64,000 bases of DNA from Helicobacter sp. 12S02232-10 (GTDB taxonomy: Bacteria > Campylobacterota > Campylobacteria > Campylobacterales > Helicobacteraceae): contig NZ_MLAQ01000003.1 of NCBI RefSeq assembly GCF_002272895.1, forward strand, positions 124,001 to 188,000, read 5' to 3'. The position numbers and the translations under genes are program-made. Of this stretch, positions 30,663-38,959 are shown one piece after another; positions within the stretch are counted from its first letter, which is position 1, and each line of letters begins with the position of its first letter. The notes under the pieces were generated by a model, which had not been told where the DNA came from, did not search any database, and was given only the letters and a program-made list of their open reading frames with translations.

Positions 30663-30746
30663 ATGCTTTATACTACAGAATCATTTGCCGATAAACTACC
30701 TGATCTTAATAGAAAAAATCAGAGAAAATTAATGGAAGGGCTTTAA
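30663..30746 (+). CDS. Tiny ORF or gene remnant after the lipoprotein
   Basis: 27 codons (M-L-Y-T-T-E-S-F-A-D-K-L-P-D-L-N) starting 2 nt after the lipoprotein stop and ending at TAA 30744-30746. The frame continues sensibly beyond the stop (F-K-S-P-T-E-A-W-S-N-E-N-Q), which looks like a decayed longer gene. No family recognised. Confidence 0.3.
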   Translation: MLYTTESFADKLPDLNRKNQRKLMEGL

Positions 30747-31295
30747 TTCAAAAGTCCCACGGAAGCTTGGAGCAATGAAAATCAACTAAAATGCATTCAA
30801 TTTTAGTTATTGGCTGGTTCTATCTTTGCAAATACTTTAAGATTGTCTCTAGTGATAGGGAATGATACGTTCCATAGGGGGTTATGGTTCTATAAGCTAT
30901 ATTGCATTTTAATTCAAAGTTTTAAGCTTGAAATCTTTTAAGAGCAATTTGTTTTAAAATCACAAAAGAGCAAGATGCATTTAAAAAATACTTTTTCCTA
31001 AATTGCAGACTCAAAATCCTAAAATTCAGGAAAAAACTAAAGATAGGAGAATGGGAGGAATGAATTTTTAGAGCTTGCTAATTTTATAAACTATACAATA
31101 AAACCAAATGCTGCAAATGCTAAAACTGCGACTATTCTTGCAAAAATCGCCATTGTTAAAAATAATAATATGAAAAGAATTCTAGAGATTCCTAAAAATC
31201 AATCGCCAAATAAGATACCATACCAAATTAAGCTAAGAGAAATGGTATAAAAACTTTTATATAATTAGAAGATATCAAAATAAATCATTTTTCAG
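30747..31295. other. Degenerate region without intact genes
   Basis: 550 nt with no convincing gene. An open plus-strand stretch without a start codon at about 31045-31248 (L-A-N-F-I-N-Y-T-I-K-P-N, ending K-L-R-E-M-V) may be the tail of a lost gene. The region lies just outside the prophage end and looks like accessory DNA in decay. Confidence 0.4.
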
Positions 31296-32999
31296 ATGGA
31301 AAAACTTGAGTTACACAGAAAAGGTGCATTGTTTATGAAAGAAATCTTGGTGCGTTCGAGTCAAGTCTATTATCATTTTTTGGAAGAAAACGCTTTAGGA
31401 TTGGAAGAGATAAAAATCCTTTCTTTTAGCCTCAATGATGAAGAGATTTCTTTTTCGCTTAAGGGGAAAGTTTTTAATCCTGAGAGTTTGATTTTAAGAA
31501 TTGAAGATGAAGAATTTTTGGTTGGTGAAGAGGGGTTGGAGCAAAAATATTTTGATGAGCGAAGTAATAATTTATGCCTTTCTATTGATAAAAATATCCA
31601 TCAAAAACTCACAAAAACCAAGAAAGAAAGAGTTTTTCTTTTTAGTGATTTGAAGTTTTTGGTTAAAAATGTGGAAAATTATTTTGAGACGATATCTGAT
31701 TTAAACTTTCCAGATAGTTGTATTGGTATTGAGCCTATTATTTCAAAAGAACCTACTCTTGAGCAAGCATTAGCCATAAAAAATATTTTTTCTCACCCCT
31801 TGACATATGTTTGGGGACCTCCTGGAAGCGGAAAAACCCAAATTGTATTGTTCGAATCTCTTTTTAGCCTGATCCAAGCTGGCAAAAAAGTTTGTGTTTT
31901 GGCTCCTACGAATAACTCTTTAGAGCAAGTTTTAAAAACATTGATTAAAAAATTTGATGCATTGGAGCTTAATCGTGAAAAAATTTTGCGTTTAGGAATG
32001 CCTACAAGCGGATTTTTGAACACTTATATAGAGGTTTGCGATCCCAATATTCTCAAAAAATCTGCCCCTCAAAGTCTTTTTAGCTATGCTTTTAATTTTA
32101 AAGATAGGCTTAAAGAAGCTCTTGTTGTGGGGATGACTGTGGATGGATTTATCCGCAGATACAAAGCATTGGAAGTAAAATTTGATCATATATTTTTAGA
32201 TGAATGTGCCTTTACACCCCTTATCAAGGCTTGTGCGCTGTGCGTGGATAATACGCCTTTGACTTTCTTGGGTGATCACAAGCAATTAAGCCCAATTTGT
32301 CAAATGCCTGAAATGCAAATTGCTCAAGAGGAAAATTTTTATGCAAATTTATGGAATCTTTCTGCACTCAATCTCGAAGAGTTTTTAATGAGTAAAAATT
32401 TTGAGAGAGAAAATCCTATTTTTTCCAAAAGCCAATATCAAGAAGTAGAGTTTAAAAATATATGCGTTATGAAATTGACCAAGACCCATCGATATGGAGA
32501 TAATTTAGCAAGGATTTTGGACGGGCATATCTATAAAAATGGTCTTAGGGGAACCAAACTTCAGACCGAACTTTTTTATGTCGATAGCAAACGAGAACCT
32601 AAAGATAAAACTCATACCAGCATCAATGAGGCTAAGAATGCTTTGGAGTTGGTGCAGACATTTTGGGGGAGTGATTATGCAGTCTTAACCCCTTTTGTCA
32701 AACAAAGAAGGCAAATGATTGAAGTAGGAATCCCGCGTGAGAAAGTTTGGACAATTCACAGCTCTCAGGGACAAGAATTTGATACGGTGATTTTCTCTCC
32801 CGTCTGTTTGCATTATCATCTTACCAATTCTTCTAATATCAAGGCCTTATATGCTCTAAACGTAGCAATTAGCAGGATAAAAAAGCGACTTATTATCGTG
32901 TGTGATTATGATTTTTGGAAAAGCCAAAATGGGCAATTTATAAAAAATATTCTTGAGCTTTGCAGTCCTTTTGAAGCGATGACACCCCTACCTTTTTAG
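31296..32999 (+). CDS. Superfamily 1 DNA/RNA helicase (UPF1-like, AAA_11/AAA_12)
   Basis: 567 residues; a start at 31335 (Met14) is also possible. Motifs: Q-A-L-A-I near residue 158, Walker A G-P-P-G-S-G-K-T near 174-181, motif Ia A-P-T-N-N-S, Walker B D-E-C-A-F near 302, motif III G-D-H-K-Q-L-S-P, motif IV region T-K-T-H-R-Y-G, motif V S-S-Q-G-Q-E-F-D-T-V and VI A-I-S-R-I-K-K-R. An ATP-driven 5'-3' helicase acting on RNA or DNA; cellular role unknown. It is the first intact host gene right of the prophage, with no cotranscribed partner. Confidence 0.85.
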   Translation: MEKLELHRKGALFMKEILVRSSQVYYHFLEENALGLEEIKILSFSLNDEEISFSLKGKVFNPESLILRIEDEEFLVGEEGLEQKYFDERSNNLCLSIDKNIHQKLTKTKKERVFLFSDLKFLVKNVENYFETISDLNFPDSCIGIEPIISKEPTLEQALAIKNIFSHPLTYVWGPPGSGKTQIVLFESLFSLIQAGKKVCVLAPTNNSLEQVLKTLIKKFDALELNREKILRLGMPTSGFLNTYIEVCDPNILKKSAPQSLFSYAFNFKDRLKEALVVGMTVDGFIRRYKALEVKFDHIFLDECAFTPLIKACALCVDNTPLTFLGDHKQLSPICQMPEMQIAQEENFYANLWNLSALNLEEFLMSKNFERENPIFSKSQYQEVEFKNICVMKLTKTHRYGDNLARILDGHIYKNGLRGTKLQTELFYVDSKREPKDKTHTSINEAKNALELVQTFWGSDYAVLTPFVKQRRQMIEVGIPREKVWTIHSSQGQEFDTVIFSPVCLHYHLTNSSNIKALYALNVAISRIKKRLIIVCDYDFWKSQNGQFIKNILELCSPFEAMTPLPF

Positions 33000-33012
33000 T
33001 AAAGTAATCAAT

Positions 33013-34125
33013 TTATATTGTGCCATATTTATAATAAGCCGCACACGCACCCTCTGAGCTTACCATACAGCTTCCCATCGGATTTATAGGCGTGCAAGAT
33101 TTTCCAAAAACCTTGCAATCATAAGGTTTGGCGACTCCTTTGAGAATATCCCCGCAACGACAGGCCTTGTTATCTTTTATCGGGGTTTTTGTTAAGAAAG
33201 AATCGAAAATAATTTCAGCATCAAATTGTTCGTATTCTTTTTTGAGTTTTAGAGCAGAATATGGAATGTTACCCAAACCTCTCCATTCAAAATTTTCCCT
33301 TCGAACCATTGTTTCTTCTACCATTGCTTGAGCTTTTAGATTTCCCTCCATATCAACGATACGAGAATATTGGATTTCTAGTTTTGGAGAATTTTGAAGG
33401 GCTTGATTGATGAGACGCAAAATGCTTTCCATCATATCCACAGGTTCAAAACCGCTCACAACGATAGGAATTTGATATTTTTCCAAGATAGGGCGGTAGA
33501 TTTTGGCTCCTGTAATAACGCTTACGTGAGAGGGAGCTATGAGTGCGTTGATTTTACAATCTCTTGAGTCCAAAATTGCTTCTAGTGGAGGAGGAACTAA
33601 AACGTGATTGATATGAAAAAAGAGATTTTTAATTCCAGAATTTTTGGTTTGTTTTAATAAAGCTGCAGTCATTGGCGCGGTTGTTTCAAACCCAATTGCA
33701 AAATAAACCACTTTTTTATCTTGGTTTTTACGTGCGATTTCAAGGGCTTGGGTTGGTGAATAGATAAACCGAACGTCTTTTCCTTCTGATCTTGCATTTT
33801 GAAGACTTCCTTTTGAGCCTGGCACTTTAAGCATATCTCCAAGTGTCAATAAAATAGTATCTTCGATTGAAGCGATCTCATAAGCTTGATCAATTCGGTT
33901 TTTTGGCATAACACATACCGGACACCCCGGACCATGAACAAATGCAACATTTTCTGGGAGCAAGCCTGTAAGCCCATATTTCATTAATGTATGGGTATGC
34001 CCGCCACAAACTTCCATAATGTAGAGTTTTTTAGAAAGTTTTGAAGCGCTTTGAAAAATTTGTTTGGATAAGGCTAAAATTGTGTTTTTATCTCGAAATG
34101 AATCAATCAATATGGCATCGTTCAT
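33013..34125 (-). CDS. hypD: Hydrogenase maturation protein HypD
   Basis: 370 residues, the usual length. Conserved cysteine regions: M-E-V-C-G-G-H-T-H near residue 40, G-P-G-C-P-V-C-V near 68, and the C-terminal 4Fe-4S set C-R-C-G-D-I, C-K-V-F-G-K-S-C, G-S-C-M-V-S-S-E-G-A-C. HypD is the scaffold on which, with HypC, the Fe(CN)2CO group of NiFe hydrogenase is built. It is the last gene of the hypB-hypC-(DUF2147)-hypD run. Helicobacter also needs HypB for urease maturation, but HypD is hydrogenase specific. Confidence 0.95.
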   Translation of the reverse strand: MNDAILIDSFRDKNTILALSKQIFQSASKLSKKLYIMEVCGGHTHTLMKYGLTGLLPENVAFVHGPGCPVCVMPKNRIDQAYEIASIEDTILLTLGDMLKVPGSKGSLQNARSEGKDVRFIYSPTQALEIARKNQDKKVVYFAIGFETTAPMTAALLKQTKNSGIKNLFFHINHVLVPPPLEAILDSRDCKINALIAPSHVSVITGAKIYRPILEKYQIPIVVSGFEPVDMMESILRLINQALQNSPKLEIQYSRIVDMEGNLKAQAMVEETMVRRENFEWRGLGNIPYSALKLKKEYEQFDAEIIFDSFLTKTPIKDNKACRCGDILKGVAKPYDCKVFGKSCTPINPMGSCMVSSEGACAAYYKYGTI

Positions 34126-34128
34126 TTT

Positions 34129-34617
34129 TTATTCTTTAGGGATGGTTTTAAGCACTTCTTGGAAGGAAGGTTTTTGGGAAAGGTATTTTTGAGCTTCTTG
34201 TTCAGAAAGTTTTTTCCAAATCAAAGTCTCTCCCATCAGACCACTTTTATCGATACTCGCCCTAAGTTTTAGATCATCTTTTTCAAGCGTAATTTTGAGA
34301 TAATATGTTTTTCCGTTGTCAAAATTGTAGATTTTACCATTTTTATAGGTATTTCCATCTCGAACCAAATCATAAACAAATACTGTCCCCTTATCAAATC
34401 TTTCTTTAAGTGCAGGATTTGGATTGTGAATGTCTTTTTTAGGTTTTGAACCATCTACATTGGCAAATCCATATGCATAATATTTTCCATTGTGCTTGAA
34501 AAATTCGACGATGGATTGTCTCCCGCTGTCTCCAATATGGGTTATATAAATCCCATTTAAATCTCCTGCCCAAGCCATTGCCATCAATAAGATAAAAATC
34601 CCCATTATTTTTTTCAT
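34129..34617 (-). CDS. DUF2147 exported protein within the hyp operon
   Basis: 162 residues with a signal peptide (I-M-G-I-F-I-L-L-M-A-M-A-W-A, cleavage near 17). The mature part matches DUF2147: G-I-Y-I-T-H-I-G-D-S-G-R-Q-S-I-V-E-F-F and V-R-D-G-N-T-Y-K-N-G-K-I-Y-N-F-D-N-G-K near 95-110, then K-L-R-A-S. A periplasmic lipocalin-like small protein of unknown function, common in Helicobacter and Campylobacter. Its position between hypC (4-nt overlap) and hypD (3-nt gap) is odd, as these are adjacent in H. pylori. Confidence 0.8.
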   Translation of the reverse strand: MKKIMGIFILLMAMAWAGDLNGIYITHIGDSGRQSIVEFFKHNGKYYAYGFANVDGSKPKKDIHNPNPALKERFDKGTVFVYDLVRDGNTYKNGKIYNFDNGKTYYLKITLEKDDLKLRASIDKSGLMGETLIWKKLSEQEAQKYLSQKPSFQEVLKTIPKE

Positions 34618-34874
34618 TGTTTATATTCCTCATCAACATATTCTTCATCCATAGATTCTATCATTTGTTCATAGAGCTTGATGGATTCTAGGGCATCTTG
34701 TTCATTAATTTTGCTCATTACATAACCAATATGTAAAAGAACATATTCGCCTATCTCAACTTTTTCGTCCATTAAATCCAAACTTGCTTGACGTTGCACA
34801 CCCATTGTTTCAAGCGTGACAGAGTTTTTACTTTCATCAATGGCGATGATTTTAGAGGGGATTGCCAAGCACAT
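34614..34874 (-). CDS. hypC: Hydrogenase maturation chaperone HypC
   Basis: 86 residues. Starts M-C-L-A-I-P, where Cys2 is the essential iron/HypD ligand, then V-E-I-G-E-Y-V-L-L-H-I-G-Y, the HypC/HupF signature. The acidic end (E-E-Y-V-D-E-E-Y) is longer than in many relatives. HypC carries the iron group between HypD and the hydrogenase large subunit. It follows hypB by 10 nt. Confidence 0.95.
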   Translation of the reverse strand: MCLAIPSKIIAIDESKNSVTLETMGVQRQASLDLMDEKVEIGEYVLLHIGYVMSKINEQDALESIKLYEQMIESMDEEYVDEEYKQ

Positions 34875-34884
34875 TGTGTTTCCT

Positions 34885-35610
34885 TTAAAAAGAATGTCGG
34901 GAATAATACCCTTGTTTTTTGTTGTTTATAATAAAATCTTTGAAAGTTTCTAGACTTTTTTTATCTTTAGAGCTAGTAAGAAAAATAGGTATTTCAGGTT
35001 TGAGTTTGGCCATATCTTCTTCTACTTGAGAGACTCTGAAACCAAAATAATCTATCATATCAGATTTGCTGATGACTACAGCATCTGCGCATAAAAACAT
35101 CGTAGGATATTTAAGAACTTTATCATCTCCTTCAGGAACTGAAAGAAGGACAATATTAAGGGCGGCACCTAAGTCATAGCTTGCTGGACAAACTAAATTT
35201 CCTACATTTTCTATCACCAAATAATCTGCGTTTGAAAACGCTCCTTGAGTTTTGAGTTTTTCATATGCTTTCTCAACCATAGCTGCTTCAAGATGGCAAG
35301 CTTCACCTGTGGCGATTTGTTCGGCATATACTCCCTTTTTTATGAGTCTTTCAGCATCTCGATTGGTTTGCAAATCCCCCTCAACAACGCAGAATTTAAA
35401 ATCTTCAAATTGAGAAAGATTTTCTAAAAGAGTCGTTTTTCCGCTTCCTGGAGAACTCATTAAGTTAATAACATAAAGCCCTTCATTCTTGTAATTTTCC
35501 CTTAATTCTTTGGCTTTCTGATCATTTTTGCTAAGAATTTTTTCCACGATTTGTATATTTTTTTTGCTTAGATTTGGATTATTGTTTAAGGAACTTTCCC
35601 TATTGTTCAT
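34885..35610 (-). CDS. hypB: Nickel-binding GTPase HypB
   Basis: 241 residues. P-loop S-S-P-G-S-G-K-T near 52-59, E-G-D-L-Q-T-N near 79, A-T-G-E-A-C-H-L with the Cys-His metal site near 103-107, E-N-V-G-N-L-V-C-P near 142-150 and the I-S-K-S-D guanine motif near 183. HypB delivers nickel to NiFe hydrogenase and, in Helicobacter, also supports urease maturation. First gene of the hyp operon, start preceded by AAGGAG. Confidence 0.95.
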   Translation of the reverse strand: MNNRESSLNNNPNLSKKNIQIVEKILSKNDQKAKELRENYKNEGLYVINLMSSPGSGKTTLLENLSQFEDFKFCVVEGDLQTNRDAERLIKKGVYAEQIATGEACHLEAAMVEKAYEKLKTQGAFSNADYLVIENVGNLVCPASYDLGAALNIVLLSVPEGDDKVLKYPTMFLCADAVVISKSDMIDYFGFRVSQVEEDMAKLKPEIPIFLTSSKDKKSLETFKDFIINNKKQGYYSRHSF

Positions 35611-35686
35611 TTTATTTCTCCTTTGGTTGGTTATTATGGGTTGGTCTGTGTTTCCTTATTATACTTTTTACATTTAAATGTTTGGA

Positions 35687-36445
35687 TTATCTAAGAGCAG
35701 CAATAAGCCCAAATCTTCCTGTAATTCCCTCGCGTCGGTAGGAAAATAAATTTTTTTCACAACAAGTACAGGTGGGTAGAATTTCTGTTTGGGAAGGTTT
35801 GATTTGACAGCTTAAAAGTTCGTCTTGAAGCATTTTGATAAGATCAAGATTATATGTTACATCTTTTTGAATCAGATATTTTTTGGGAAAAGAAATCGCG
35901 AGTTCATTTCCAATTTCATAACAACATTTTCGGATCGAAGGACCGATAAAAATAAGCATATTCTCAACTTTCGCTTTGGGATTTTGCAAAATATGCGCAA
36001 TTGTTTTGCTTACGATTCTTTTTTTAACCCCCTCTCTGCCGGCGTGAATGACTCCAAAAGTGTGAATTTTAGGTTCATAGACAAGTACAGGGTTGCAGTC
36101 TGCCACCATTGCCATACAAGCAAAGCTTTTTTCTGTGCAAACCATAGCATCTCCTTTTCCTACAAATCCTGATTTATGAGGCTGTTTGGAGACCTCTAAA
36201 ATTTTGTCACTATGGATTTGATCCATCCAAAGAAGCATTTTGTTTGGAAAAAAGGTTTTACATACCATTTCTCTATTGAGAAGAACGGATGAGTCTTGAT
36301 CTCTTGTATGATAGGCTAAGTTTAAGGTTTCATAGGGAGCTGTGCTAAAACCTCCGTGTTTTGAGGTGATGAAGAATTGAATATCTGTTTGCGCAAATAA
36401 GCGACTTTGTTCGCTGGAATAAAAAATTGCTTTTTCATTAACCAT
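35687..36445 (-). CDS. pgeF: Laccase-domain protein YfiH/PgeF-like
   Basis: 252 residues. Signature parts: T-S-K-H-G-G-F-S, then M-D-Q-I-H-S-D, M-V-A-D-C-N-P-V, V-I-H-A-G-R-E-G, I-G-P-S-I-R-K-C-C-Y-E-I-G and C-T-C-C. The His/Cys residues form the metal site of this family. Members are multicopper-like polyphenol oxidases or peptidoglycan-editing and purine nucleosidase enzymes; the true role in Helicobacter is not settled. Divergent from nrfHA. Confidence 0.85.
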   Translation of the reverse strand: MVNEKAIFYSSEQSRLFAQTDIQFFITSKHGGFSTAPYETLNLAYHTRDQDSSVLLNREMVCKTFFPNKMLLWMDQIHSDKILEVSKQPHKSGFVGKGDAMVCTEKSFACMAMVADCNPVLVYEPKIHTFGVIHAGREGVKKRIVSKTIAHILQNPKAKVENMLIFIGPSIRKCCYEIGNELAISFPKKYLIQKDVTYNLDLIKMLQDELLSCQIKPSQTEILPTCTCCEKNLFSYRREGITGRFGLIAALR

Positions 36446-36544
36446 TTATTGATCCTTGTAAAATAGGCAAATTGATTTAGATCAAAATACAATTCTTATT
36501 TTAGCATTAAAATAAGCAGTGCAAATCACTAATAAGGAGAGTTT

Positions 36545-37033
36545 TTGAAAATAAGTAAGCCAAAAACTTCATCTCTTTTGGTTATCGTGGCAGTGTTTGT
36601 GGTTGTAGTAGGATTAGGGGGAGCGTTTTATACTTTTTATAACGCTAAAGGTTTTTCTTATTTGAGTAGCAATTCTGCTGCCTGCAATAACTGTCATGTG
36701 ATGAATGAGGTGTATGATGATTGGAATAAGAGTTCTCATAGAGAAGTTGCAACTTGTAGTGATTGCCATTTGCCTCACGAGTTTATTCGCAAATGGATAG
36801 CAAAAGCTCAAAGCGGTATAGGTCACGCCTATGCTTTCACTTTTGATAAAAATCTGCCGATGCATTTTAGTGCATCTAAAAAAACTCAAGAGATTGTGCA
36901 AGAAAACTGCATTAATTGCCATTTGCCATACGTGCAAAATGTTGTGAATCCAACCTTGCGACCCGAACACCAAGATAAATCTTTGAAGTGTGTTTCTTGT
37001 CATCAGGGTGTGGGTCATTCGCGTGGATTTTAA
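36545..37033 (+). CDS. nrfH: Cytochrome c nitrite reductase small subunit NrfH
   Basis: 162 residues, TTG start with AAGGAGAG just upstream. One N-terminal transmembrane helix (about 11-31) then four haem motifs C-x-x-C-H at 47 (C-N-N-C-H), 71 (C-S-D-C-H), 122 (C-I-N-C-H) and 149 (C-V-S-C-H). It is the NapC/NirT-type menaquinol dehydrogenase that passes electrons to NrfA in the periplasm. nrfA follows after 17 nt. Confidence 0.95.
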   Translation: MKISKPKTSSLLVIVAVFVVVVGLGGAFYTFYNAKGFSYLSSNSAACNNCHVMNEVYDDWNKSSHREVATCSDCHLPHEFIRKWIAKAQSGIGHAYAFTFDKNLPMHFSASKKTQEIVQENCINCHLPYVQNVVNPTLRPEHQDKSLKCVSCHQGVGHSRGF

Positions 37034-37050
37034 AGTTCTAGGAGGAGATA

Positions 37051-38877
37051 ATGAGAAATAAGATATTGTGGGCTGTGATTGTTGTGGGTATTTTGATAGG
37101 GGGAGGTATTTTTTGGTTGAATTCTGACATTACGCACAAAAAATATGAGACTTCAGGCATTAAAACAAGTCCGATGATGCAGTTGAGTGATAATGATCCC
37201 AGATTTGAAACTTGGGGCAAATATTTTCCGGATTATTTGGATATGTATTTGAGTATTGAAAAATCAAAACCAAAACCTACAGATTTTGGGGGGAATCTTT
37301 CTTATAGTAAGCTAATAAGATATCCTCAATTAACCGTGCTTTGGGCAGGCTATGCCTTTAGTGCGGATTTTAATGAGGAGAGGGGGCATTTTTATGCACA
37401 AAATGATCAGATGAGTACAGCTAGAAATCACAAGGATTTCTTGAATTCTTGGGGTTTGAAAGCATTTAATGGTCAGCCCACTGCTTGTATGAATTGCCAT
37501 AGCGGTTGGGTTCCTTGGCTCTATAAGAATGTTGCTAAAAATGATTGGGTTGTTTTTAATACGACACAATATTGGACAATGATTAAAAATGTTCCTGTAA
37601 TGGATGGTCAAGCTCCTGATAGCGAAGCCCATAGAGGACTTCACGGGGGAACAAAAATGGGATTGACTTGTGCAGATTGCCATAATCCTGATGATATGAG
37701 TTTAAGAATTACGCGTCCTGCAGCTATTAAAGCAATGATTGTCAGGGGTTATCAGCCTGATCCAGTTGCAGGTATCAAAGCCAGCAGACAGGAAATGAGA
37801 ACTTTGGTTTGCTCTCAATGCCACGTGGAATATTATTTTCGCCCTACAGGAGAGAAAGTAACTGTTATGGGTGAAAGCATTTCAAAAGATCCTAATGCAA
37901 AATGGTGGAATGGTACTCAAAAAACTTATGAAGAGACTGATATTTGGAGAAATGGTAATAAACCTATTGAGATTTCTGCTGATGGGATTGAGCTTACATT
38001 CCCTTGGGGAGAGTGGAAAAAAGGTAAGCCTTTCAGGATTGAAATGTTAGATGATTACTATGATAAAATCAGCAATATTTTTCCTTCTGATTGGGTTCAT
38101 AGAGATACTAAGGCTCCAATGCTTAAAATACAACATCCTGAATCTGAGATGTATAGTGGGGGCGTGCATGCTGCTAATGGTGTCAGTTGTGCAGATTGTC
38201 ATATGCCTTATATTCGCAAAGGCTCTAAAAAAATCACCCAGCATAATCTTATCTCACCGCTTGATGATATCAATAGCTCTTGTAAAAGTTGCCACACCCA
38301 ATCAGAGGATTATTTAAGGAATCAGGTTTATACCATTCAAAATTCTGTTGCCTTTGATCTTAGGAGTGCAGAATATGCTATCGTGAGCTTGATTGCAGAT
38401 ATCAAATATATGAGAGATCAATTGGGCAAAATAAGCACTTATCAAACAGATGGTAAGCCTGATGATGCCAAGATTTCAAAAGCGCTTGGAAAGATTTTGG
38501 AATTGCATAGAAAATCTCAAATGCGAGCTGATTTTGTAAATGCTGAAAATTCTGGAGGCTTCCATAATCCAAAAGAAGCTGCTAGAGTCACACTTCAAGC
38601 TGTAGATATGGCAAGAAGCGCTCAAACTTTACTTGCTGAAGTGGCAGCTCAAAATCATATTCCGTTTAAGGCATCGAGTTTGGGCTTCAAAGATATGCAA
38701 AAACTCAATCCAGGTGAGCTTAAATGGAAAGCAGATGTAAATGGGCATAAAAAAGGCGATAGATATTATGATGAAAAAGATGTCAATATTGATCCTCCAA
38801 AAGATCTAATCAAACTAGATGAAGAGATCAATCCTTACAACTACAAAGTTTTGGACAAAAATATCACAACACATTGA
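37051..38877 (+). CDS. nrfA: Cytochrome c nitrite reductase catalytic subunit NrfA
   Basis: 608 residues, with an uncleaved-looking N-terminal helix (W-A-V-I-V-V-G-I-L-I-G-G-G) for export. Haem motifs at about 146 (C-M-N-C-H), 207 (C-A-D-C-H), 254 (C-S-Q-C-H), 380 (C-A-D-C-H) and 411 (C-K-S-C-H). The first one, the active-site haem in the family, is C-x-x-C-H and not the C-x-x-C-K of E. coli or Wolinella. The enzyme reduces nitrite to ammonium (six electrons) and also handles NO. Longer than typical NrfA by about 100 residues. Ends before a terminator at 38883. Confidence 0.93.
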   Translation: MRNKILWAVIVVGILIGGGIFWLNSDITHKKYETSGIKTSPMMQLSDNDPRFETWGKYFPDYLDMYLSIEKSKPKPTDFGGNLSYSKLIRYPQLTVLWAGYAFSADFNEERGHFYAQNDQMSTARNHKDFLNSWGLKAFNGQPTACMNCHSGWVPWLYKNVAKNDWVVFNTTQYWTMIKNVPVMDGQAPDSEAHRGLHGGTKMGLTCADCHNPDDMSLRITRPAAIKAMIVRGYQPDPVAGIKASRQEMRTLVCSQCHVEYYFRPTGEKVTVMGESISKDPNAKWWNGTQKTYEETDIWRNGNKPIEISADGIELTFPWGEWKKGKPFRIEMLDDYYDKISNIFPSDWVHRDTKAPMLKIQHPESEMYSGGVHAANGVSCADCHMPYIRKGSKKITQHNLISPLDDINSSCKSCHTQSEDYLRNQVYTIQNSVAFDLRSAEYAIVSLIADIKYMRDQLGKISTYQTDGKPDDAKISKALGKILELHRKSQMRADFVNAENSGGFHNPKEAARVTLQAVDMARSAQTLLAEVAAQNHIPFKASSLGFKDMQKLNPGELKWKADVNGHKKGDRYYDEKDVNIDPPKDLIKLDEEINPYNYKVLDKNITTH

Positions 38878-38882
38878 TTTAC

Positions 38883-38911
38883 ATCCTCTCTTTTAAAGGG
38901 AGGATTATTTC
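38883..38911 (+). terminator. Terminator after nrfA
   Basis: ATCCTCTC (38883-38890) pairs with GGGAGGAT (38898-38905), one G-U, 7-nt loop, followed by a T-rich run. Confidence 0.6.
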
Positions 38912-38920
38912 TTATTTTGC

Positions 38921-38926
38921 TATAAT
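38921..38926 (+). promoter_or_regulatory. -10 box for the 38960 gene group
   Basis: Extended -10 TTTTGCTATAAT, TATAAT at 38921-38926, about 34 nt before the start at 38960. No clear -35. Confidence 0.5.
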
Positions 38927-38959
38927 TTTCAAAATTCTGAAAATTTAAGGATATTTTTT

